Assembly: GCA_030425545.1 (NCBI GenBank)
Contig: JAUIAC010000017.1
Coordinates: 1 to 42,830 of the forward strand
Source: a bacterium
GTDB taxonomy: Bacteria > Myxococcota_A > UBA9042
DNA length: 42,830 nt
Direction of reading: 5' to 3'
In this document: piece by piece, positions 9,951 to 16,567 of the stretch
Layout of the letters: each line of letters opens with the position of its first letter
Numbering within the stretch: position 1 is the stretch's first letter
Made by a program: the position numbers and the translations under genes
Notes under the pieces: model-generated
The model's input: the letters and a program-made list of their open reading frames with translations, nothing else
What the model was told of the DNA's origin: nothing
Database searches by the model: none

Positions 9951-11135
9951 TTAGTTGCGCCGCTTCTTGAAGCCGGCGATCGGCTTGTCCTTCGCGTCCT
10001 CGTTGATCAGCTGAGCGACCTGCACAGCGATCCGAGTGATGTTGACCTCCCCCTTGATGGCGCCCACCTCTCGCAGCTTGCGCCTGAATTCGCGGTTCAG
10101 GCGTTCGAGCGCGTTGGTGGAGCGCAATGCCGCCCAGACGTGGGCGTCGTGGTCGTAGAACTGCAGGCATGCGTCAAGGTCGTCCTCCACGATGTCTGCG
10201 AGGTGGGGTGCGACGTCGCGGTACTTCGCGATGAACGCGCGGGCCCTGCGCAGAGCCTCGGAGCGACTCGGGGCCTTGTAGATGGCCGCGCACTCCTTGG
10301 GCGCGACCTTACGCAGGGCGCGGTTGCTGCGACCGACCACCTGCCGGACCTTGTGAACGGTGCAGCGTTGCCGCGGCACGTCTGGCCACTGCGCCTTCAA
10401 GGCGGCGAGCAGCCCTGCGTCGCCGTCGGTGATGACCAGGCTCAGGTTGCCCGGGTCCAGGCCGCGGAGCTGCAGCCGCGTCAGCAGGGTCGTCCAGCTC
10501 TCGGTGCTCTCGGTCGGCGCGTGGAGCACGTCGACGACCTCCTTGTACCCGTCCGGGTTGACGGCGAGAGCCACGAGCAGCGCCTCCTTGCGCGAGGTGT
10601 CACGCACGAACGGCACATACAGCGCGTCGAGCACGAGGTAGCGGGTGTCCTTGCGGACCGGACGGTTGAGCCAGCGGAGCGTGTCCTCGGCGACGTCGCG
10701 CACGAAGCCCGCCATCGACGCGTGAGACCAACTCTGACCGCCGACCTGCTCGCTGACAGTGGCGAGGTCTCGCGTCGACAGTCCACGCAGCCACAGCTGC
10801 CTGACGACCTCCTTGAGCGCCTCGGGCGCCCGCTTGAGAGCGGGCACCCAAGGCGGCCTACTCGGACCCTTGCGCGGCTTCGGAACCGTGATGCTGACGG
10901 GGCCGACGGAGAAGCCGAATCGGTGCGCGCGGCGGCCGCTTCGGTAGCCAAGGCGGGTTGTCGTCTGCTCGTAGCGCTCTGCGCCGAGCAGTTCGGCGGC
11001 CCAGCGGTCCGCGGCGTTCTGCAGCGCAACCTCCAGGCCCTGCCGAAGCGCCTGGTCGAGGTGACGGCGGAGCTCGTCGGGGTCAGCTGCCAGCGCGGCA
11101 GGCTCGCTCAGCGACGCCGCAATGGCTGAGCTCAC
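9951..11135 (-). CDS. IS256-family (mutator-type) transposase
   Basis: A 394-residue transposase of the Transposase_mut family, of the usual length. The DDE triad is visible: the first Asp in RYLVLDALYVPFVR, the second in LSLVITDGDAGLLAALK, and the Glu in ALRSTNALERLNREFRRK, which is the most conserved block of the family. The N-terminal part (YEQTTTRLGYRSGRR) is the usual DNA-binding region, and QRCTVHKVRQVV is a further family motif. The frame opens with GTG at 11135 without a strong ribosome site, so translation may be coupled to the small ORF ending 18 bases upstream. No frameshift is seen and the gene could be active. Confidence 0.95.
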   Translation of the reverse strand: MSSAIAASLSEPAALAADPDELRRHLDQALRQGLEVALQNAADRWAAELLGAERYEQTTTRLGYRSGRRAHRFGFSVGPVSITVPKPRKGPSRPPWVPALKRAPEALKEVVRQLWLRGLSTRDLATVSEQVGGQSWSHASMAGFVRDVAEDTLRWLNRPVRKDTRYLVLDALYVPFVRDTSRKEALLVALAVNPDGYKEVVDVLHAPTESTESWTTLLTRLQLRGLDPGNLSLVITDGDAGLLAALKAQWPDVPRQRCTVHKVRQVVGRSNRALRKVAPKECAAIYKAPSRSEALRRARAFIAKYRDVAPHLADIVEDDLDACLQFYDHDAHVWAALRSTNALERLNREFRRKLREVGAIKGEVNITRIAVQVAQLINEDAKDKPIAGFKKRRN

Positions 11136-11153
11136 GTGGTTCTCGAGTACGGT

Positions 11154-11294
11154 TCAGTCTGGCTTGCTGGTGACAGCGACGTTGGCGCCGTCGGTGTTGT
11201 CGGCTACGTTCGTGGTGGGCATGGGCGACTCCTTCAGGCCCGGCCGCCGGGTGGCTCCGGGGCAGCGTTTATACACCGCGAAGGTTGCGCCCAT
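11154..11294 (-). CDS. Small 46-residue ORF upstream of the IS256-type transposase
   Basis: The ORF starts at an ATG with GAGGAGAA seven bases before it and ends 18 bases upstream of the transposase start. An internal ATG also has AAGGAG at good spacing and would give a 22-residue peptide. The sequence begins MGATFAVYKRCPGATRRPG and matches nothing I know. It may be a leader for the transposase, a passenger gene, or the frameshifted end of the ORF that precedes it. Confidence 0.4.
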   Translation of the reverse strand: MGATFAVYKRCPGATRRPGLKESPMPTTNVADNTDGANVAVTSKPD

Positions 11295-11307
11295 CGCCCG
11301 CTTCTCC

Positions 11308-11430
11308 TCAACGTCGCTTGGCAGGCCCCGGCCTCGGCATCGCCCGGAGGGTCGCCACCACATCCTCTTCGGTAAGGCTCCACTCACCGCCGTCAAGGAT
11401 GCGCCGCCCCTTCGGGTCGGCTTCCGCCAT
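11308..11430 (-). CDS. Small 40-residue ORF in the insertion-sequence cluster
   Basis: An ATG at 11430 follows a GGAG at six bases and opens a 40-codon frame (start MAEADPKGRRILDGGEWSLT, end RPGPAKRR). Its TGA lies inside the ribosome site of the next small ORF. A one-step frame change near 11325 would join the two into one protein of about 90 residues with a good-looking junction (GLPSDVEEKRAMGATF). It is therefore either a pair of coupled peptides or one gene broken by a frameshift. The remaining bases 11136-11560 show nothing else I can support. Confidence 0.4.
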   Translation of the reverse strand: MAEADPKGRRILDGGEWSLTEEDVVATLRAMPRPGPAKRR

Positions 11431-11450
11431 TGGCGGCTCCGCCCTCCGGG

Positions 11451-12416
11451 CTACGTCCTGGACTGCGGTTCCTGGAGCCAAACACAGGCTGGTTGTGTGG
11501 TGGCGACCCACCTATGCGCTGCCGCGGCCTTCGCCCTGTGGGGTAGCGTACAAGAATTGTTGCGAACAGCGACGAGGCGGAAGGTGCGAGTGACCTGCTT
11601 GCGCCTGCCGTTGTAGATCCGGCGCTTGAAGCTCACCTCGGCCATGACATCGAGCAACCCGCGCTGAAGCCTCGGTAGCACCTCCTTGAGGGTCCGCCCC
11701 ACGACACCGACACTCTGGCCACGGTGACTGCGGTTCAGGGCCGTGATGCGGAAGTTCGCGTTCGACTTCGCCCGCGACACGAAGAAGCCGCCGCTGGCGT
11801 CGATACGGTCGAACAGGTGGAACTCGTAGTAGCCGAGATCGAAGAGCAACAGCCTGTTTCGCACCCACTTGCCCACCCGCTTCCAGGGCTTGGTGTCGCT
11901 AGTGCGCTCGCTGGTGAGCTTGACCTCCTGGGCGCTGCCGTCGACCACGCTCATCACCATGTGCAGCTTCGCGCCGGCGGGGGAGTGGTTTGACCGAGAC
12001 TCAAGGAACGCGCCAGCGAGCAGGTCGTGCAGGCGCAAGACGGTCGCGTCGATGGCGAGCGGGTCGTCGAAGCCGGCGAGCGTGGCGTAAAATAACCTCA
12101 TGCCCACATCCATGGTCGCAAGTGCCTCTCTGGCCAACTGCTGCATGAGCTTGGCCATCGCCGGCGACAGCCGCTTGTAGAAGCTCGAGGCCACGAGAAA
12201 ATCGCCCGTGAGCTTGCCGTAGACACGCCGAAGCCCGGCGATCGAGCGCTCCCTGCCACCTTGGAAGCCCAGAATGAGCGTCCAGACGACAGCGTACACA
12301 TCGACCACGCGCTTGCGCTTGACGACTTTGAAGTTGCGCGCGAGGTGCACGATGCGCTCACGCGCAACAGCGGTAGCCATTGCGGTTCGGACCGCGGTAG
12401 AGTTCTTGAGAGCCAT
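11451..12416 (-). pseudogene. IS4-type transposase, 3'-truncated
   Basis: The 321-codon frame begins as an IS4-family DDE transposase: DDPLAIDATVLRLHDLL holds the first catalytic Asp (residue 123) and RLLLFDLGYYEFHLFDRI the second (residue 193). Family similarity runs through KQVTRTFRLVAVRN and then stops; the last 35 or so residues are out of character, and the expected YREK-type region with the catalytic Glu is absent. The break is near 11555-11562, where the DNA changes to the sequence next to the small ORFs. Intact family members are roughly 400 residues or longer. It should be unable to transpose itself. Confidence 0.85.
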
Positions 12417-12587
12417 GAGCCTGCTTTGCCTCCTACTTCTTCATCCACCGGGATCGAAGCAGGTCTCATGGTTCATCTCAAGAAGATCAGCCGATTAGCT
12501 ACGGCCAGCGACGCTAGGCGAACACGCATGCAGGAGGTTGTCGCACGAACGCGCAACAGCTAAGGTCGCGCGTCGGAGGCGACGATC

Positions 12588-13595
12588 CTGGCAAAGCACA
12601 CCTACAAATCCCTCATGCGACGCGTTAGCGCTGCTGGATTCAAGCCGGCGGTGGCGCGCGCATTACTACTCCCCGATTGGTGGGACGACACCTGCGCCGA
12701 TGACCCCGCCCTTGTACCGGAGATCGAGTTTAGGGTTGCCCGCTTCCTCGGTGTCTCTTTGGCGGCGGTTCGTGACCCGCGATTGTCGCTCGCCGCGCCA
12801 GCATACCGCGGCGCGCAGCTCCGACGGGTGAGGAACATCACGCTCGACCGAGTTGCTCCGGCGATTCACGTGGGACTGCGCGTCGCAGAAGCCACCGTCC
12901 GGTGTTGGCGGGGGGGCGCGCCTATGGTTGACATGCCTCCTATCGATCCTGAGACATGGAGACAGAATATCCCCAGGACCAAAGGTGTAGTTCGCTTGGA
13001 CGGCATGCTCTCGGATTTGTGGACGCGAGGGATTCCGGTCGTCCACATTGAGACGATGCCCTCGCCTTCGTTCCAAGGCATGGTTTGCCTCATCGAAGGT
13101 CGCCCAGTATTGATCCTCGCACACGACTTCGACGAACCCGCACGTCTTGCGTTCATCATCGCCCACGAGGCCGCACACGCGGTTTTTGGTGATTGCGCTG
13201 CCGATCATCCGGTGGTGGATGAGGATGACTCTGTTGAAGATGAAGGGAACACAGAGCGACGCGCAGACCACTATTCCATCCGCGTTCTTGCAGGCCCGCA
13301 ACGACTTCCGACCCTGAAGTCGGCGACACCCAAAAATCTCGCCAGGCAAGCAAGTGCACTCGAACGGAACACAGGCGTGGACGCCTCGCTCATCATTCGT
13401 AGGTGGGGCAAGGAACATCAGAAATACGACGTCGCTACACTCGCGGTGAAGGCACTTTACAAGGCTACGGGAGGTAAGCGCCTGATCCGAGAGGCGTTCG
13501 ATCAGCACATCGACTTGGAGGGAGCGTCTGAGACGGACCGCGCCTTGTTGCGCTGCATTCACGGGGATCCGCGGCGCTATGCAACTTCTGATTGA
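12588..13595 (+). CDS. ImmA/IrrE-family metallo-endopeptidase, first gene of a candidate defence operon
   Basis: The protein has a central zinc-peptidase motif: FIIAHEAAHAVFGDC gives HEAAH (His184, Glu185, His188 counted from the ATG at 12615), and the downstream ERRADHYSIRVL supplies the third ligand region in the ImmA/IrrE pattern. ImmA-type proteases cut repressors in phage-related and stress systems. The N-terminal 90 residues contain EIEFRVARFLGVSLAAVRDP, helical but not a standard HTH. The first ATG is 12615, but the frame is open and protein-like from 12564, and a GGAGG at 12575 sits eight bases before a CTG at 12588; I give that longer version, with ATG 12615 as the alternative. It overlaps the next gene by 17 bases, so the three genes form an operon. 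Confidence 0.82.
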   Translation: MAKHTYKSLMRRVSAAGFKPAVARALLLPDWWDDTCADDPALVPEIEFRVARFLGVSLAAVRDPRLSLAAPAYRGAQLRRVRNITLDRVAPAIHVGLRVAEATVRCWRGGAPMVDMPPIDPETWRQNIPRTKGVVRLDGMLSDLWTRGIPVVHIETMPSPSFQGMVCLIEGRPVLILAHDFDEPARLAFIIAHEAAHAVFGDCAADHPVVDEDDSVEDEGNTERRADHYSIRVLAGPQRLPTLKSATPKNLARQASALERNTGVDASLIIRRWGKEHQKYDVATLAVKALYKATGGKRLIREAFDQHIDLEGASETDRALLRCIHGDPRRYATSD

Positions 13596-14187
13596 TACCG
13601 ACATCTTCTGCAAGCTTGGTGTCGCGGGCCTGCTGGACGAGGCGCTTGCGGTGCTCGGTACCTCGAGGGAGGGCTGCGCTCGCCTGGCCGCGCTGTCGTA
13701 TATGCTCCGACGCGGCCGGTTGGTGAGGCTCTATGGCCAAGAACGCTGTGCCGCGCTGGCGTCCGTTGCCGAGGCGATGCCGGTCGCTGCTATCCCCGGA
13801 GCGGGAGCGATGGACCTGTTCGTGCAGATTCCCGCAATTGATGCTGGAGAGGCGCAATTACTCGCGCTCGTAGCCGAGCATGGCCTGGTCCTGCTTTCGG
13901 GGGACAAGCGGGCGCTTCGGGAGGTGCGCGCTGCGGAGGCGTTGCTGCCTGCGCTCGCGGGCCGCATTGTTGTGTTCGAGGCGGTGCTCATCGCGTTGTG
14001 TACAAGCCTCGGCGTCGAGGAAGTGCGGGCGGCGGTCGAATCCCTCCATGACGACCAGATGATCAAGGTTTGCTTTTCATCGACGAACACCGATCCAGTT
14101 GCCGCACTCACGTCCTATCTTGGTGCCCTTGAGCGCGACGCAGCCCCGCTCGTACTCTGGAAGCCCTTCAAGGACAACAGACCATGA
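13579..14187 (+). CDS. PIN-like domain protein (putative RNase)
   Basis: A 202-residue protein that opens like a PIN domain: MQLLIDTDIFCKLG has the first acidic residues at the end of strand 1, IDAGEAQLLALVAEHG the conserved Glu/helix, and LVLLSGDKRAL the third acidic site. This is the usual Asp...Glu...Asp metal site of PIN RNases. The C-terminal 60 residues (after FEAVLIALC) have no known domain. PIN proteins are common toxins that cut tRNA or mRNA, but this one is longer than VapC toxins (about 130 residues) and has no small antitoxin gene beside it. It lies between the ImmA/IrrE-like gene and the beta-family gene, overlapping both (17 and 4 bases), so the three proteins are probably made together. 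Confidence 0.75.
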   Translation: MQLLIDTDIFCKLGVAGLLDEALAVLGTSREGCARLAALSYMLRRGRLVRLYGQERCAALASVAEAMPVAAIPGAGAMDLFVQIPAIDAGEAQLLALVAEHGLVLLSGDKRALREVRAAEALLPALAGRIVVFEAVLIALCTSLGVEEVRAAVESLHDDQMIKVCFSSTNTDPVAALTSYLGALERDAAPLVLWKPFKDNRP

Positions 14188-15251
14188 ACTTCGGTCCACA
14201 TCACTACGTGCCAGTCCTCAAGGTGAAGCGAGGAGAGAAGGCAGCGCTGCTCGCCATCGCGCCTGCGTTGCGCCCACGCATGACGCCTCTATTCGAAATC
14301 GTGGAGCGCAACCCTGAGAGGGTACCGACGGTTGCCCGACACCTCGACACGGCGTTCAAAGACCTGCCGGCTAGTGCGGCGCTCTTCGATCGGATCTTTC
14401 TCGACGCACGCGAGATTGCCGCTGATGGAGAGACCGCAGCCAAAGAGGTTTTTGAGCGTGCGGCGGCCGCTGGAATGCGGTTCGTTCCGGTGACCGGCCT
14501 TCACCGAACGGCCGATCTGAAGCCGGCATTGGCACACCAAGATCGAGGGTTGGTCCTTCGGTTGACTCGTCAGGAGTTCGAGACGGGCAACATCACGTCC
14601 GCGATCAATGCCTTCATGACGCAGCACAGCCTAGTTTGCGATAACTTGGATCTGGTGGTGGATCTTGGTGCCGTGGACGACATGATCGCGGATGGCGTTG
14701 CCAACCTGACCGCCGCGTTTCTAGCCGACGTCCCGGTGATCTCGAAGTGGCGCACGCTGACGGTGTCCGCCTGCGCGTTCCCCAAGAGCATGGGGGGGGT
14801 TGAGAGGAACGCATCTGATCTGGTGGACCGGGCCGAGTGGCTCGCCTGGCGCGACGAACTGTATGCCGACCGCGGCCAACTCAAGCGCCTGCCGACCTAT
14901 AGCGACTGCGTGATCCAATACCCAGCCGGCGTCGAGGGCTTCGACCCGCGGATCATGGCGGCGTCTGCTGCCATTCGGTATGCTCTGTCGGAAGAATGGC
15001 TTCTTATAAAGGGGGAAAGCACACGCAAGATCTCGTCATCAGTTCAGTTCCCGAAACTGGCACGCGAACTCGTGTATGGTCAGTTCAGCACCCACTTCAT
15101 GGGCGCCGATCACTGCGCTGGCTGCGCATCAATGAAAGCTGCTGCTGATGGCGCCAAGCGCCTCGGGTCGCCCGAAGTGTGGCGCCGACTCGGCACCATC
15201 CACCACATGACGCTCACGGTTGAGAGCCTCGCTGCCCTGCCGTGGCCTTGA
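14184..15251 (+). CDS. Beta-family protein (T4 beta protein-like)
   Basis: A 355-residue member of the beta-protein family (Pfam Beta_protein, named after a phage T4 protein). The opening NFGPHHYVPVLKVKRGEKAA and the following RPRMTPLFEIVE are the family signature; later blocks such as LVLRLTRQEFE and LDLVVDLGAVDD suggest an alternating beta/alpha, barrel-like fold. The biochemical function of the family is not established. The ATG at 14184 overlaps the stop of the PIN-like gene (ATGA). The 3' end overlaps the convergent sce7726-family gene by 38 bases. In Sorangium an sce7725-type protein sits next to sce7726; this gene occupies that position here, though I cannot confirm it belongs to the same subfamily. 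Confidence 0.8.
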   Translation: MNFGPHHYVPVLKVKRGEKAALLAIAPALRPRMTPLFEIVERNPERVPTVARHLDTAFKDLPASAALFDRIFLDAREIAADGETAAKEVFERAAAAGMRFVPVTGLHRTADLKPALAHQDRGLVLRLTRQEFETGNITSAINAFMTQHSLVCDNLDLVVDLGAVDDMIADGVANLTAAFLADVPVISKWRTLTVSACAFPKSMGGVERNASDLVDRAEWLAWRDELYADRGQLKRLPTYSDCVIQYPAGVEGFDPRIMAASAAIRYALSEEWLLIKGESTRKISSSVQFPKLARELVYGQFSTHFMGADHCAGCASMKAAADGAKRLGSPEVWRRLGTIHHMTLTVESLAALPWP

Positions 15252-15801
15252 GATGCTGCCGGACGGCATCGGCGATCTCGGCGAGGGTCAGGTGCTCGCA
15301 CACACGATCCCATACGACCCGCCTCGGCTTTCCGCGGACGCCTCTCGCGAGGTCACGCGCTTCAAGTAGTGCCAGTGCCTCATCGGCCCACAGCAACTCG
15401 ACCAGCGCGCGCGGATCGCGTGAGGGGTTCTTCTTCGGCCGCCGAACCTGCTTGAGCGAGGGCCCCGACGCGGTGGCCTCAATCCGCACGACCTCCCACC
15501 AGCCAGGCACCATTGTGGTGGCTTCGTCGAGGTGGCGCTCTCCCACCACGAGAGTCGCGCGGTCGAACACCTGGTTGTAGACGGCGACCTGATTCTTTAG
15601 CCGACGAAGGGTGTCGCGATCGGACTTGATCTCATACCCGTGAAAAATACCATTCACGGCGGCGAGATCGACCCGCACGCTTCCCCGACACAGCCCGAGC
15701 TCGTCGAGGACGACGGTGTCGGGTTGGCGCGCATGGGCCCGACGGACGCGGGCTCGCAGGATGGGTCGAACGTCGGCGTCGCTAGGGGCGGCGTGTGTCA
15801 T
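15214..15801 (-). CDS. sce7726-family protein with a PD-(D/E)XK nuclease-like core
   Basis: The 195-residue protein fits the sce7726 family in length and layout. It shows a nuclease-like pattern: DELGL (Glu34), VRVDLAAVNG (Asp45), then HGYEIKSDRDTLRRL (Glu57, Lys59), followed by QVAVYNQVFDRATLVV. This Glu...Asp...ExK order on adjacent strands is that of PD-(D/E)XK endonucleases, so DNA cleavage is a reasonable inference. The C-terminus has a winged-helix-like AEIADAVRQHL. The start at 15801 has GGAGG about nine bases upstream; the longer frame to 15888 is poorly supported. It is convergent with the beta-family gene and their 3' ends overlap by 38 bases, so antisense control is possible. Confidence 0.82.
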   Translation of the reverse strand: MTHAAPSDADVRPILRARVRRAHARQPDTVVLDELGLCRGSVRVDLAAVNGIFHGYEIKSDRDTLRRLKNQVAVYNQVFDRATLVVGERHLDEATTMVPGWWEVVRIEATASGPSLKQVRRPKKNPSRDPRALVELLWADEALALLEARDLARGVRGKPRRVVWDRVCEHLTLAEIADAVRQHLKATAGQRGSQP

Positions 15802-15906
15802 GACGGCTGTCCTCCGAACGCAGTAGAACATGTGTTCAGTGATCCGTGAAGAAGTGGTGAGACGACGTGACGTAGGTGCTTTGTCCATTGTTGGGTACGA
15901 GGTTGC

Positions 15907-16296
15907 TTACTCCGAAGCCGTGATGATGTCGGTATCATCGATGTGTAGGACCTCGATGAATCGAGCGATGAACCCCAGATCGTCCGCATCTTTCACGTCG
16001 AACGGAACGGGCTTGAACTGTGGGTCGTAGCTCATCGGTTCGATCGTGTAACCGCCATCGCACTGCGACCAGCGCTTGAAGGTGAACTCTCCGAGATCAG
16101 GTTCTCCCGCACCGGAGCGTCCGACGACGACCAACTCTCCCGCGACCGGTGCCGGCGCGCCCTCGGCGTGGACGTGCTGGCACAAACACCACGCGCCATC
16201 GGCCGCGACACGGTTCATGGACGTGCTAACAATTTGTGCGACGAACAGGTTTGGTTGTCGAGCTTTGTGTGGAGAGAGTTGCACTGTGTTTATCAT
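15907..16296 (-). CDS. S24-like peptidase domain protein, probably N-terminally truncated
   Basis: The 129 residues are almost all an S24 (LexA/repressor-type) peptidase domain: FVAQIVSTSMNRVAADGAWC holds the nucleophile Ser26, and EFTFKRW holds the general-base Lys74, followed by the typical YDPQFKPVPFD...FIARFIEVLH end. No DNA-binding domain is present. Similar domains are found at the C-terminus of some DEAD/DEAH helicases with DUF3427, so this may be the tail of a larger gene cut away by the IS630-type remnant just upstream. The ATG at 16296 lies at that junction and lacks a ribosome site. It may also be a real small protein of the sce7726 cassette. Confidence 0.7.
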   Translation of the reverse strand: MINTVQLSPHKARQPNLFVAQIVSTSMNRVAADGAWCLCQHVHAEGAPAPVAGELVVVGRSGAGEPDLGEFTFKRWSQCDGGYTIEPMSYDPQFKPVPFDVKDADDLGFIARFIEVLHIDDTDIITASE

Positions 16297-16317
16297 ATGT
16301 GGGGGACAGTGCAGCGG

Positions 16318-16496
16318 ACCCTCTTCACATCAGTTTCCACGTGGCGGGCGATCTTCGCGTTGCCTACACCCTCGGCGGCCAGCAGGACGATACGCGCTCG
16401 GCGGGCGAGGACTTGCGGCGCCGACTGGGCACGCACATAGGTGGTCAGCCGGGCGCGGAGGGCTGGACAGAGGACGACTTGTCGCGCAAGAGGGAC
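16318..16496 (-). pseudogene. IS630-type transposase N-terminal remnant
   Basis: A frame of about 60 codons without a start codon reads like the N-terminal HTH of IS630 transposases: LRARLTTYVRAQ, QVLARRARIVLLAAEG and NAKIARHVETDVKRVR. The expected continuation into the second HTH and the DDE domain is missing; the frame stops shortly after VKRVR, at the edge of the S24-like gene. The remainder of 16297-16567 shows nothing else. It marks the right side of the accessory island. Confidence 0.75.
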
Positions 16497-16567
16497 CGGG
16501 CATGCCCCGAGGATTGTACATCGGTTCGGAGGCGCCAGAACCAGGGAGACACTTCAGGGTTCAGGTG

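Larger units (their letters stand above)
9951..12416. mobile_element. Insertion-sequence cluster (IS256-type element next to a broken IS4-type element)
   Basis: The stretch carries an intact IS256-type transposase, two small ORFs and an IS4-type transposase whose 3' part is missing. The limits given are those of the coding parts; terminal inverted repeats and target duplications could not be found by eye. The order suggests one element inserted into or deleted part of the other. The block forms the left side of an accessory island that ends in another transposase remnant at about 16.5 kb. Confidence 0.75.

Noticed and set aside
9900..11620. Terminal inverted repeats of the IS256-type element
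   Set aside because: A candidate left end is visible near 9920-9950, but no inverted partner was found on the right side by eye, so element ends are not reported.
12466..12563. A 31-codon plus-strand peptide upstream of the ImmA/IrrE gene
   Set aside because: It has an ATG but no convincing ribosome site and no match; it might be a leader peptide or IS end, but support is too thin.
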